DNA of 64,000 nucleotides from Pseudonocardia alni (GTDB lineage Bacteria; Actinomycetota; Actinomycetes; Mycobacteriales; Pseudonocardiaceae): assembly GCF_002813375.1 (NCBI RefSeq), contig NZ_PHUJ01000002.1, positions 124,001 through 188,000 on the forward strand, given 5' to 3'. The notes under the pieces were generated by a model, which saw only the letters and a list, made by a program, of their open reading frames with translations, was not told where the DNA came from and ran no database searches. The position numbers and the translations under genes are program-made. Of the stretch, positions 1 to 10,532 are shown piece by piece. Numbering within the stretch: position 1 is the first letter of the stretch; each line of letters begins with the position of its first letter.

Positions 1-1460
1 TCAGCCCCGACGGGGACGTCCTGGCCGCCGGTGGCGTGGCCGGCGCCCTGCGGCTGTGGGACACCTCGGATCCGGCCCGGCCCCGACTGATCGCACAGCC
101 GTCCGTCGACCGCGCTTCATCCATTCTCGCGGCCGCTATCAGCCCGGACGGCACCACTCTGGCGGCGGCCTCGTCGGACAGCAGCGTGACGTTGTGGAAC
201 ATCGCTGACCCCACTGGTCCGATCCCGCTCGGGCAGCCCCTGCGCACCGACAGCGGCCGCGGCATCGGTTCGGTCCAGTTCAGCCCGGACGGGAACAAGC
301 TGATCGCCGGGAGTGGTGACGGGATCATCCGGGTGTGGTCGCTGCCGCAGACCCGGCTGACCGCCAGCTCGGGCACCGCGGTGGATCTGGCGTTCCGCGA
401 CGACGGCGGGATGTTGGCGGTTGGGAACCTGGACAACAACTCGATCTATCTGTGGGACACCACCGATCCAAGCTCGCCTGCCCCGGTGGGTCCTCCCTTG
501 TCGCAGGGCGGTGCTCTTCGCGCCCGCGGGTTCAACGTCGATTTCGCCGGACGCGACGACGACGTGCTTGTCAGCAGCGGCGGGCGCACCATCCGAGCGT
601 GGAGCATGCAAGACCCACGTCAGCCCACCCAGCTGGGGCCGGACCTTGTTCTACCCGTGGAGGTCGGCGGCCAGGCGATCAGCCCCGATGGGCGCACCCT
701 CGCCGTAGGCGGGGCGGATGGTGCCACCCGGCTGTTCGATCTCACCGATCCGACGCGGCCCATGCCGCTGAATGTCTCGTTGGCCGGCACCCGCGGCGAG
801 ATCGTCGCCGCCCTCGATTTCAGCCCGGACGGGCGCACCCTGGCCACGGCGGGACACGACGGTCAGGTCCGGCTCTGGAATACCAGCGACCCCACCCGGG
901 CCCGTGCTGTCGGTGCCCCATTGGTTGGGCATACCGACAACATCTATGGGCTGGCCTTCAGTCCCGACGGCACGCGGCTGGCCAGCGCCGGTTTCGACCA
1001 CACCGTCCGGCTCTGGGACACCACCGACCCGGCATCAGCACGAGCGCAGGGCCCGCCACTGACCGCGCAGCGCAACGTTCTCGGGGAGGTGTCGTGGAGC
1101 CGTGATGGCACCACCCTGGCCGCGGCCAGCCATGACAGCACCGTGGCCCTGTGGAACGTCGCCGACCCGGTCCGGCCCACCGCGATCGGAAACCCATTGG
1201 GTGGGCACACCGACAACGTCTATTCCGCCGCCTTCTCGCCGGCCACTCCGTCGATTCTTGCCAGCGGCGCACGCGACCAGACCGTGCTGTTGTTCAACCT
1301 CGACGTTCATGAAGCGATCCGCCGGGTCTGCGCCGCCACCCCCGATACTTTGACCCCGCAGGCCTGGGACGCCTACGTCTCTCCGGACGAGTCCTACGAA
1401 CCCCCGTGCGCGGACGCCGACATGGTCGGCGACGACCAGCGGTCGAGCGCGGCCTGGTAG
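1..1460 (+). CDS. WD40-repeat protein, C-terminal part (5' end outside window)
   Basis: The reading frame is open from the first bases (codon phase 3), so the gene begins upstream and a GTG at 36 is internal. About ten WD40 blades can be counted from the recurring SPDG turn and the closing [RTAY]-[LV]-[WF]-[DNS] strand, each followed by a DP-rich loop. The propeller ends near residue 430 of the visible part, and a short Cys-containing tail follows (VCAATPDTLTPQAW, then YEPPC). That tail is typical of actinobacterial WD40 proteins that carry an N-terminal STAND/AAA ATPase, kinase or HTH domain, but the N-terminal domain is not visible. Its last 67 bases overlap the convergent PP-loop gene. The role is probably protein-protein scaffolding or signalling; the partner is unknown. 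Confidence 0.85.
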   Translation, partial: SPDGDVLAAGGVAGALRLWDTSDPARPRLIAQPSVDRASSILAAAISPDGTTLAAASSDSSVTLWNIADPTGPIPLGQPLRTDSGRGIGSVQFSPDGNKLIAGSGDGIIRVWSLPQTRLTASSGTAVDLAFRDDGGMLAVGNLDNNSIYLWDTTDPSSPAPVGPPLSQGGALRARGFNVDFAGRDDDVLVSSGGRTIRAWSMQDPRQPTQLGPDLVLPVEVGGQAISPDGRTLAVGGADGATRLFDLTDPTRPMPLNVSLAGTRGEIVAALDFSPDGRTLATAGHDGQVRLWNTSDPTRARAVGAPLVGHTDNIYGLAFSPDGTRLASAGFDHTVRLWDTTDPASARAQGPPLTAQRNVLGEVSWSRDGTTLAAASHDSTVALWNVADPVRPTAIGNPLGGHTDNVYSAAFSPATPSILASGARDQTVLLFNLDVHEAIRRVCAATPDTLTPQAWDAYVSPDESYEPPCADADMVGDDQRSSAAW

Positions 1461-2803
1461 GCCTCCGGCACCGTCCCGACCCGGTCGACCCGCCACGCTC
1501 TTTCCCTCTGGTCGGAAGGCACTGGTGGGATCTGAGCCGCGAGCTCGTTCAGCACGGCCGTGTCCCGCCACTGCTGGTCCTCGGCAAGCTGGCGTAGCGC
1601 GATGCGGGCCTCCGCGATCTCGCCTACACACTCGAGCGGTTTGTGTCCGTCCAACCCGAGCAGTTCTCGATATCCGGCGATCTGCGCTCGGTCGTCCAGG
1701 AGATCTCGCTGGAAGATCTGGACGAGCCGCGATCGGGGCATGACCGCCGCCAACGCCAAGAAGACCCACCGGCATTTCGCACAATCCAGACACCAACGCT
1801 CGGTCCTGTGCGGATCCGTGGACCGGACCACGACGTTGCAGCTGCTGAACAGCTCGTCGTAACCGTCGAGCGCCGCGAACATCCGGCAAATTTCTAGCTC
1901 GCCCATTCCACGCAGGAGCGAGAAGCAGCCCGAGGCGACTCCCGTGTGCTCGCGAAGAGCACGGTCGAGTGCCTGTTCTGCTACGGCGGATTTCGCCCAC
2001 TGGTGGTTCACCTCGCGGCCGCGCCAGACCAGGTTCGGCTCGTCGGCCGAACGTTCGTTGGCCAGCACCGCGGGCCCGAGTCCATGCAGTGCTGCAACTG
2101 CGGTTCCGACCAGCGACGTCATCGCAGTCAGCGGCGCATGTCCCCGAAGGAGCGCCGTGTGCCGCATCAGCTGTTTCAGCTGTGGGTCCGGGCGCGGCCG
2201 GACCCGCAACAGCCTGACCTGCGCTCTTCTCATCAAGGGTTCGAGCTGTGGTTTGACTCGACGGTCGGTCGTAAATGCTGCCGGGTTGAGACCGCCGGAC
2301 TTGAGGACCTCGAGCGCCACGACCGAGTCCTTTCCACCGCTGAACCCGACCAGGGGTGTGCGACCGCTGCCCCCCAGATTGTGCAACCGGTCGACCGGGT
2401 CCCGGTACTGGGAGCGCACAGGCAGATCCAGCACGTGCTCCAACTGATGACGGTGTGCGTATTCCGCGAGGCCTTCGCGGTAAAGCTGCTGAGCCCAGGC
2501 TGCGGCCGCCGGGGCAAGCGGCATTGCAGTGATCGACACCTGCGGCGGTGCCGATACTTTGTAGTAGAAAGTGCCGACAGCTATATAGAGTAGTTCCAAT
2601 ACCCGACGAAACGCCGTCAACTCAGTGTCGCCGACACCGCCCTCGGGCAGCGGGAACTTGACACCCTCAGTGAAGCACAACCGCTGGGAACTACCCTCGT
2701 GGACGAAATCGAACTCCGCGATGCCAGTCTCCGGATCGAAGCGGATCCCGGAGTAGACAAATGTGTGTATCGCGGGGAGGCGGTCATCGTCCGGCCAGTC
2801 CAC
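1394..2803 (-). CDS. murL: PP-loop ATP-dependent protein, probable MurL-type glutamyl epimerase
   Basis: This 469-residue protein has a PP-loop (GFSGGKDS) at about residues 153-160, the signature of enzymes that adenylate a substrate with ATP. The N-terminus (FVYSGIRFDPETGIAEFDF) and the C-terminal Cys cluster (CLDCAKCRWVFLALA) fit the MurL family, which epimerises the terminal L-Glu of UDP-MurNAc-L-Ala-L-Glu to D-Glu as an alternative to glutamate racemase. This assignment is from memory of the family pattern and was not tested by search. The GTG start at 2803 has an AGAAGG ribosome site about six bases upstream. MurL normally works with the ligase MurD2, and none is seen in the window. It converges with the WD40 gene, overlapping its end. 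Alternative: another PP-loop amidotransferase or tRNA/cofactor-modifying enzyme. Confidence 0.55.
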   Translation of the reverse strand: MDWPDDDRLPAIHTFVYSGIRFDPETGIAEFDFVHEGSSQRLCFTEGVKFPLPEGGVGDTELTAFRRVLELLYIAVGTFYYKVSAPPQVSITAMPLAPAAAAWAQQLYREGLAEYAHRHQLEHVLDLPVRSQYRDPVDRLHNLGGSGRTPLVGFSGGKDSVVALEVLKSGGLNPAAFTTDRRVKPQLEPLMRRAQVRLLRVRPRPDPQLKQLMRHTALLRGHAPLTAMTSLVGTAVAALHGLGPAVLANERSADEPNLVWRGREVNHQWAKSAVAEQALDRALREHTGVASGCFSLLRGMGELEICRMFAALDGYDELFSSCNVVVRSTDPHRTERWCLDCAKCRWVFLALAAVMPRSRLVQIFQRDLLDDRAQIAGYRELLGLDGHKPLECVGEIAEARIALRQLAEDQQWRDTAVLNELAAQIPPVPSDQRERAWRVDRVGTVPEAYQAALDRWSSPTMSASAHGGS

Positions 2804-3001
2804 AGGGCGCCTTCTCGTCGTCGCGGGGGTATGTCTTCTCGCTCGGGCGCGCAGCGCCTGGATGTGCTCGCCCCAGGGTGACAGCAGCGGACTGGACGCA
2901 CGCTACCGCTGGCGCTGCGTGCTCACGGGCACCCCAGCGAGGCCTTCGCGGGTTCGTGCCCCTCCCTCCGCGGACACCTCCGGAGCGAGTCTGCTCTGCC
3001 A

Positions 3002-3043
3002 GGAACTTTGACACCGCCGCGCGGGTCTCCTCTCGATCCGCCC
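3002..3043 (+). repeat. Imperfect direct repeat, copy 1
   Basis: GGAACTTTGACACC...GGGTCTCCTCTCGATCCG here matches GGAACTTTCACCTCC...GCGAGTCTCCTCTCGGACCG at 3215-3261. Both copies share a GGAACTTT start and a GTCTCCTCTCG block about 20 bases later. Their position before a small ORF and an EspR-like regulator suggests a duplicated regulatory or recombination site. Confidence 0.55.
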
Positions 3044-3170
3044 CTCCCAGGCGCGCTCCCAAGAGCTGAGGCAGACCTCGTCAGGCCGGCGAGGTCGGGA
3101 CAGCGTCATTGACGGCTGGCCCGCAGGTCAGCACTGGATGGGCAGAGCGCCTCGCAGCGTCGCCTCGCCT

Positions 3171-3197
3171 CGGCTCGGCTCGGCTCGGCTCGGCTCG
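3171..3197 (+). repeat. CGGCT tandem pentamer repeat
   Basis: Five perfect CGGCT units plus a partial sixth. It looks like a slippage-prone microsatellite in non-coding DNA between the two copies of the imperfect direct repeat. Confidence 0.9.
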
Positions 3198-3214
3198 AAA
3201 AGTCTTGCAACGCG

Positions 3215-3261
3215 GGAACTTTCACCTCCACGACGCGAGTCTCCTCTCGGACCGACGCCCC
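3215..3261 (+). repeat. Imperfect direct repeat, copy 2
   Basis: Partner of the copy at 3002-3043, sharing GGAACTTT and GTCTCCTCTCG with a few substitutions and small spacing changes. It lies about 50 bp upstream of the ORF starting at 3308. Confidence 0.55.
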
Positions 3262-3307
3262 GGTTGCGACCCAACCGGCACAGAAGCAGGCCCAGGACGG
3301 AGAGGCT

Positions 3308-3634
3308 ATGTACCAGCCAAGTGCTGTAGTCCGTCACTACCCGGATTGCTCTGGTCCCCCCGCCCCTCGGGGAGAGACGACGTCCCAGCATGACGCCCGG
3401 CCGGCAGCCCTGATCAGCAGGCTGGAGCGGGAACTGACATCGCTGTCCAGCGCAGCCATCCACGCGCTGACCTCGATTCAACAGACGTTCGACGCGAAAG
3501 GTACCGGCGGCGCTGAGCCAGGGGGCGAGAGCACCGAACGGTTGCTGAGTCTCGCCGCGGAGGCACTCGAGTCGGCGCTCACGGCCCATCAGGCACTCCA
3601 AGCACGCATCGCGGCCGTTCAGGAGGAGCGGTGA
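3308..3634 (+). CDS. Small hypothetical protein, helical C-terminal half
   Basis: A 108-residue ORF with a plausible ribosome site (GGAGAGG, four to five bases before the ATG). The first 30 residues are Pro/Arg-rich and probably disordered. Residues 34-108 have the Leu/Ala/Glu/Gln spacing of an alpha-helical or coiled-coil protein (LISRLERELTSLSSAAIHAL, then LAAEALESALTAHQALQARI). No family is recognised. It converges on the EspR-like regulator gene and the two ends overlap by 16 bp. It could be a short regulator partner or a nucleoid-type protein; that it is a gene at all rests on the ribosome site and amino-acid composition. Confidence 0.45.
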   Translation: MYQPSAVVRHYPDCSGPPAPRGETTSQHDARPAALISRLERELTSLSSAAIHALTSIQQTFDAKGTGGAEPGGESTERLLSLAAEALESALTAHQALQARIAAVQEER

Positions 3635-4053
3635 GCCTGTTCGCTGTTCTGCATCTGCCGCAGGTCGTCGACGATCCGGGCGAGAGACTTACGAGTCTCG
3701 GGGCGCAGCTCACTGATGCCGCCGACCAGTGCGGCGAGGTCGGGATCCCGCAGCTTCGCGAGCATCTCGTGTTCGCCGTCGGTGAGGACGGGATGCGGGT
3801 CGTCGAGCAGGTAGGAGACCGAAACCTTGAAGTAGGTGGCCAAGGCTTCGATGGTGCTTCGGCGTGGGTTGGTGTTGCGTCCTCGCATCATCGTGTTCAG
3901 CGTGGCGCGCGAGACCTGTCCGCCCGCAGCTTCGATCCCCTCGACGATTTCGTCGAGGTAGAGAGCGCGGGCGCTACCGGGCGGGCGAGCGAGGTGGTTC
4001 AGCTTCTCGGCCAGCGTCCGCGGCGCGCCGCTGAGGCGAGGCTCGTCTGGCAC
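3619..4053 (-). CDS. EspR-like XRE-family transcriptional regulator
   Basis: A 144-residue protein with an N-terminal helix-turn-helix of the EspR/XRE type: LAEKLNHLAR, an extended segment, then VSRATLNTMMRGRNTNPRRSTIEALATYFKVSVSYLLDD, ending in a helical dimerisation tail (ELRPETRKSLARIVDDLRQM). In mycobacteria EspR is a nucleoid-associated regulator of an export system (ESX-1). Here the gene is divergent from the large conjugation operon, and its 5' flank (4054-4266) contains the operon promoter. It is therefore the best candidate for regulating conjugation-module expression and itself. The length fits the family. No operator was identified with certainty. Confidence 0.8.
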   Translation of the reverse strand: MPDEPRLSGAPRTLAEKLNHLARPPGSARALYLDEIVEGIEAAGGQVSRATLNTMMRGRNTNPRRSTIEALATYFKVSVSYLLDDPHPVLTDGEHEMLAKLRDPDLAALVGGISELRPETRKSLARIVDDLRQMQNSEQAHRSS

Positions 4054-4185
4054 CAGTCACCTCCGCACGAACACGCCGCCTCCGTGGGCGTGGCACGGGG
4101 CGCTGTGACGCTAGCTGCGCCCAGCGCCAGATCCCAGCCGGGGCGCCCACCCGCGGCTTAGGAACCGGATCTCGCACACGATCGG

Positions 4186-4214
4186 TTGACCAGCCGTCGC
4201 GCTGAGCGGATAGT
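4186..4214 (+). promoter_or_regulatory. Predicted sigma-70-type promoter of the conjugation operon
   Basis: TTGACC (4186-4191) and GATAGT (4209-4214) are separated by exactly 17 bases. This is a near-consensus actinobacterial housekeeping promoter about 70 bp before the first ribosome site of the operon, in the divergent region next to the EspR-like gene. Confidence 0.65.
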
Positions 4215-4282
4215 GACGTGGTGTCGTCTTGTATTCTAGATTCTGCTGGCGATCTGATCTATTTTTATGGAGGAAGTCCGTC

Positions 4283-4327
4283 ATGGCACCACCGTCTCGG
4301 CGGCACCGCGCAGGGCGGTGGGTGTGA
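4283..4327 (+). CDS. 14-codon leader peptide coupled to the conjugation operon
   Basis: The ATG at 4283 follows a strong ribosome site (GGAGGAAG at 4269-4276) and encodes MAPPSRRHRAGRWV before a TGA at 4325-4327. That stop overlaps the ATG of the next gene (TGATG), the same junction used repeatedly downstream. The longer frame beginning at ATG 4267 has no ribosome site of its own, so the leader plus coupled restart explains the sequence better. It is Arg-rich and could act as a simple translational coupler or a regulatory leader; no attenuator was found. Confidence 0.4.
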   Translation: MAPPSRRHRAGRWV

Positions 4328-5295
4328 TGCCGATCCGGTCCCGTCCCGCACCGTCCTCCAGCGCACCGTGGCGCACCGCCCCCGGGTTGGGCTCCGACGG
4401 AGCCGCTGCCCCCATCAGCCGGACCTCGAGTACTGCCATCGACGAGCAGGAGAGCCATCCCAACGAGGGCACCGTGCGCGAACCTGCTCCCGTCTTGTTC
4501 CGCCCCCCTCTCCACCGCGCCCACGAGAACGAGCCCGCGACGAGCGCTCCCGCTCCGGCTGCTGTCGGCGACATCGACAAGGACCCGCCGGCCCGCGAGC
4601 AGAAGGTGGAACAGCCGACGCCGCCGGAACAGCCACGCGACGGCGAGGGCGACGCCACCGGTTCAGAACCCGCCGGTGCGCTCGCGCGACCCCAGGTGCG
4701 ACTCGACACCGACCTCCCCCGCGAGGAGGTGGCCCCACCTCACCGTGGTCGGGCCACAGCAGCCGATACAGCCGTGACGCGCTACACCGCTGGCCAGGAC
4801 TCCTTCTCCCGCTCGGTGCGATCCCTGGAGCCGATCTCGGACCTGGAGGCGGCGAGCTTCGCCGGCCGCTTCGCCGCCGACTTCCAGTCCTTCGACGAGG
4901 ACGTCCCGAGCCGTCGGGCAGAGGTACTGCGGCCTCTGCTCGCTGACCCCCAGGCCAGCACCTGGGGGTGGTCGGGCGCGGGCAGGCAGCGCGCCGACTC
5001 ACCGCTACCGGGCCGGATCTACCGGCCCAGCGACACGGTGGTGTTCGTCGAGGTGATCGTCCGTGTCACCACGTACGCGCGCGCCTGCCCGCAGCCCGAC
5101 GAACCGGCGGCGCGCCCCACGGCGGTCGAGTCCGAGCTGACCGGAGTCGTGGGCCCCTCCTGTGCGCCTCCCGACGCCGACCCCACGTGGGTGGCGGCCG
5201 AGGCGAACTGGGTCCGGATGACGGTCCCGATCACCCGTGACGACGACGGCCACCTGGTCGTCGACCCGCACCTGCGTCCCACCGATTCCTCCTGA
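4327..5295 (+). CDS. Conjugal transfer protein, TcpC/VirB8-like NTF2-fold domain
   Basis: First large gene of the conjugation operon, 322 residues from the ATG at 4327 (TGATG coupling to a leader peptide; an in-frame ATG at 4267 is an alternative). Roughly residues 1-155 are Pro/Ala/Glu-rich and probably disordered. The C-terminal 170 residues resemble the NTF2-like domain of TcpC/VirB8 proteins: FAGRFAADFQSFDED, RAEVLRPLLAD, then TVVFVEVIVRVTTYARA and NWVRMTVPI. In Gram-positive conjugation systems TcpC/VirB8 proteins assemble at the membrane and bridge to the channel. No clear membrane helix is visible, which is unusual for TcpC, so the disordered half may bind cytoplasmic partners. Confidence 0.65.
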   Translation: MPIRSRPAPSSSAPWRTAPGLGSDGAAAPISRTSSTAIDEQESHPNEGTVREPAPVLFRPPLHRAHENEPATSAPAPAAVGDIDKDPPAREQKVEQPTPPEQPRDGEGDATGSEPAGALARPQVRLDTDLPREEVAPPHRGRATAADTAVTRYTAGQDSFSRSVRSLEPISDLEAASFAGRFAADFQSFDEDVPSRRAEVLRPLLADPQASTWGWSGAGRQRADSPLPGRIYRPSDTVVFVEVIVRVTTYARACPQPDEPAARPTAVESELTGVVGPSCAPPDADPTWVAAEANWVRMTVPITRDDDGHLVVDPHLRPTDSS

Positions 5296-5318
5296 CCCCC
5301 ACCAAGAGGTAGCTGCTG

Positions 5319-6701
5319 ATGTCCTCGTCCAACGGCACCAACAACACCCCCGCTGCCCCGTCCTGGCTCGACGCGGGCGCCGGATGGGCCGCTCCGACCA
5401 CCGGGCACGACGGGGCCCAGGTCCCCGCGACCGAACCCGAGCCCCCGGCCGCGCCGGCGAGCGCGTCGGCGAACTGGCCGAGCAGCTCGCCATCTCGCCC
5501 GGCGGCGCCCGCGCCGGAGCGCTTCCTCGCCGAGCCACCGCTGACGAGGGCCGAACCGGTCGGTCGGCCGGCGTCGTCATCGGCAGCGTCGTCATCGGCA
5601 GCGTCGTCATCGGTAGCGTCGTCCGTGTCAGCGCCCGCCCCGGCGGACCCGCCCCCCGCCCCAGCTCATCGGGACCCGGTTGCCTCGGAGGATCCGCAGG
5701 CGTTCCGCCCGGCGTGGGACGAGCAGACCGGGGTGCTGTCGGGAGTGGTCCGCGAGCGGCGGGCCCGTCCTCAGCAGGGATGGCGCCACTTCGCCTACCA
5801 GCTGACCGGCGGCCGCTGGAACCCCGGACTGTCCGAGGCCGAGGCCCGGCTGCGCGACCAGCTGCAGAAGATCCGGACCCCGCTGCCCGGCCCGCACAGC
5901 GTCGTCGTCGGCTCGATCAAGGGCGGGATCGGCAAGACCACCGTGTCCGCGCTGCTCGGGCTCGCGCTCGCGGAGTACCGCGGGGACCGGGTCATCGCGA
6001 TGGACGCCAACCCCGACGCCGGCACCCTCGGCGACCGCCTCGTCGGCGAGACCCTGGCCGCGAAGACCACCGTGCGCGACCTGCTCTACGCCCTGGACGA
6101 GATCCGCGCCCACACCGACCTGGCCGGCTACACCCATCTCGCCGGGCGCCTGCAGGTCCTCACCAGCGAGCAGGAACCGGAGCTGTCGGAGACGTTCTCC
6201 GCGGCCGACTACGAGGCCGCGCTGCGGCTGCTGGCCCGCTACTACAACGCGATCATCACCGACTCCGGAACCGGGATCGTGCACTCGGCGATGCAGGGCA
6301 GCCTGCGCCACGCCGACTCCCTGGTCATCGTCGGTGCGCCGACCAATGACGGCGCCTCCCGCGCCGCTCGCACCTTCCGCTGGCTGGCCGCCAACGGATA
6401 CCGCCACCTCACCGAGGACGCGGTGGTGGTGCTGTCCTATGACCGCCACAGCCCTGACATCGACGACCGCGTGATTCGCGACTTCTTCGCCGAACGCTGC
6501 CGCGCGGTGATCGTCCTTCCCCCCGACCCGCACCTGCAGGCCGGCGGGATCATCGACTTCGACGCCCTCACCCCCGCCGCGCGCGACGCCGCGCTCGAGC
6601 TCGCCGCGACCGTCGCCGAGGGCTTCCAGGGCCGGCGCACCCACGGGCTGGCCAGCCACGGGTTCCGCACCCCGCCGACCGACCCCGGTGGTCCCCGGTG
6701 A
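5319..6701 (+). CDS. MinD/ParA-like P-loop ATPase of the conjugation operon
   Basis: 460 residues. The first 110 are Ala/Ser/Pro-rich and include a 15-bp tandem repeat. A helical segment is followed by a deviant Walker A (IKGGIGKTT, about residues 200-208), then VIAMDANPDAGTLGDRL (Walker A'-type segment), IITDSGTGI (Walker B) and LVIVGAPTNDG. This is the MinD/ParA fold found in mycobacterial ESX loci (EspI-like) and in actinobacterial conjugation operons rather than in partition cassettes. It probably positions or energises the transfer machine at the membrane. The ribosome site is AAGAGGT before ATG 5319, and the stop overlaps the GTG of the next gene. A separate ParA at 23960 is the likelier partition protein. 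Confidence 0.8.
   Translation: MSSSNGTNNTPAAPSWLDAGAGWAAPTTGHDGAQVPATEPEPPAAPASASANWPSSSPSRPAAPAPERFLAEPPLTRAEPVGRPASSSAASSSAASSSVASSVSAPAPADPPPAPAHRDPVASEDPQAFRPAWDEQTGVLSGVVRERRARPQQGWRHFAYQLTGGRWNPGLSEAEARLRDQLQKIRTPLPGPHSVVVGSIKGGIGKTTVSALLGLALAEYRGDRVIAMDANPDAGTLGDRLVGETLAAKTTVRDLLYALDEIRAHTDLAGYTHLAGRLQVLTSEQEPELSETFSAADYEAALRLLARYYNAIITDSGTGIVHSAMQGSLRHADSLVIVGAPTNDGASRAARTFRWLAANGYRHLTEDAVVVLSYDRHSPDIDDRVIRDFFAERCRAVIVLPPDPHLQAGGIIDFDALTPAARDAALELAATVAEGFQGRRTHGLASHGFRTPPTDPGGPR
5571..5630 (+). repeat. 15-bp coding tandem repeat (four units)
   Basis: Two perfect and two diverging copies of GCGTCGTCATCGGCA encode an ASSSA-type pentapeptide in the disordered N-terminal region of the MinD-like ATPase. 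Confidence 0.9.
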
Positions 6702-7975
6702 TCAGTCCCCAGCTGGTGGTGGGCGCCGCGCTGGCGCTCACCACCACCCTGACCGCGTCCGGGCTCGTCCCGGCCGCCGCCCCCGAGGGCGGGGTCGAGT
6801 GCGGGTGGCGGATCACCGCGGTGCACGTGCTCGCCGAGCTCACCGGCGACACCTCCGCGCGGGCGGAGAAGCTGCGCCGGGCCCTGCTCGACGTCGGCGC
6901 GAACAAGCCCGGCTTCATCCCGGCCCAGTGCTACGAGCCCGGCTCCGGCAACTCCAGCGGGTCCGGGTCCGGTGGGTCCGGTGGGTCCGGCAACGATTCC
7001 AGCGACACCGGTACGGCCCCGAGCACAGGCAACGGCTCGGGCAGCAACGACTCCGGTGGCAACGGCTCCGGTGGCAACGGCGCCGACGCGGGGAACAGCT
7101 CCGGCGGCGGGACGGCCTCGGGCGGCGGAGCTGCCAGCAAGTGCAAGACCACCGCGGCGGAGACGCTCGGCTGGGGCGAGCCGAAGGTGGCTGATGAGTT
7201 CGAGGGCACCTCGATCTCCGGGGACTGGAACGCCTACGACGGGCCCGGCCACGGCGGCAACGGCCGCCGGACCCCGGACGCGATCAGCGTCGCCGACGGG
7301 CAGCTGACCATCACCGGCTCGGAGAACGGCGACGCAGGCGGGATGGCCTGGTCGCCCCACAGCCAGCAGTACGGGCGCTGGGAGGGCTGCGCCCAGTCCC
7401 CGCCCGGGGCCGGGTCCCTGCACACCCTGTTCCTGCTCTGGCCGACCGCGGAGAACTGGCCCGAGGGCGGCGAGGTCGACTTCATGGAGATCTCCGACGG
7501 GACCCGGCAGAAGGTCGAGGGGTTCCTGCACTACGGCTCGGACAACTCCCAGACCCAGGGCTCGGTCGAGATCGACGCCACCGAGTGGCACGCCTTCGCC
7601 GTGGAGTGGACCCCGGACAAGATCACCTACCTCGTCGACGGCAAGCCGTGGTTCACCGACGACGACAAGTCCCACAACCCGCCCGGGCCGATGCACCTGA
7701 CCATCCAGCTCGACTACTTCGGCGGTGACGCCTCAGGCGGGGCGGCGATGCACGTCGACTGGGTCCGCCAGTACGAGCTCACCGGCGGCGGAGCCTCGGC
7801 CGGGGTCGACGTCTCGGCCGGGCAGGACGGCGTCGACGCCGGCGCCGACGTGTCCCTCGGCGGCGACTCCGCCGGTCAGAGCAGCGGCGGCGGCTCCGGC
7901 GGCGACAGCGACCGCGGTGGCGATGGCGGTGGTGAACGCGGTGACTCCGGTGGCGGGTCCCGCGGAGGCGACTGA
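6698..7975 (+). CDS. Secreted glycoside hydrolase family 16 (beta-glucanase type)
   Basis: 425 residues from a GTG overlapping the previous stop. An N-terminal signal peptide (VVGAALALTTTLTASGLVPAAA) is followed by a short helical domain (to about residue 84), a Gly/Ser/Asn-rich linker (85-145), and a GH16 jelly-roll domain (about 160-365). The domain shows the opening DEFEGTSISGDW, the catalytic motif EVDFME (E259, D261, E264; nucleophile, helper, acid/base) and the closing DYFGGDASGGAAMHVDWVRQYE. GH16 enzymes cut beta-1,3/1,4-glucans and related polysaccharides outside the cell. A Gly/Ser/Asp-rich tail ends the protein. In a conjugation operon it may clear extracellular polysaccharide or recipient wall glycan. 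The family call is secure; the substrate is unknown. Confidence 0.9.
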   Translation: MISPQLVVGAALALTTTLTASGLVPAAAPEGGVECGWRITAVHVLAELTGDTSARAEKLRRALLDVGANKPGFIPAQCYEPGSGNSSGSGSGGSGGSGNDSSDTGTAPSTGNGSGSNDSGGNGSGGNGADAGNSSGGGTASGGGAASKCKTTAAETLGWGEPKVADEFEGTSISGDWNAYDGPGHGGNGRRTPDAISVADGQLTITGSENGDAGGMAWSPHSQQYGRWEGCAQSPPGAGSLHTLFLLWPTAENWPEGGEVDFMEISDGTRQKVEGFLHYGSDNSQTQGSVEIDATEWHAFAVEWTPDKITYLVDGKPWFTDDDKSHNPPGPMHLTIQLDYFGGDASGGAAMHVDWVRQYELTGGGASAGVDVSAGQDGVDAGADVSLGGDSAGQSSGGGSGGDSDRGGDGGGERGDSGGGSRGGD

Positions 7976-8015
7976 CCGACCGACCTGCTCGTGAGACAGC
8001 CCCCGGATCACCTGA

Positions 8016-10529
<2,514 letters not shown>

Positions 10530-10532
10530 ACG

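Larger units (their letters stand above)
2804..3307. other. 500-bp intergenic stretch with repeats, no convincing gene
   Basis: None of the short open frames here has a ribosome site or a protein-like composition. The stretch holds an imperfect 42-47 bp direct repeat (3002-3043 and 3215-3261) and a CGGCT pentamer run, and is likely regulatory or degenerate DNA. Confidence 0.5.

Noticed and set aside
2935..2990. Possible tRNA 3' end or attachment site (GCGGGTTCGTGCCCCTCC followed by CTCCGCGGA)
   Set aside because: A TTCG loop is present, but the T-stem does not pair and no matching acceptor, D-arm or anticodon arm is found upstream.
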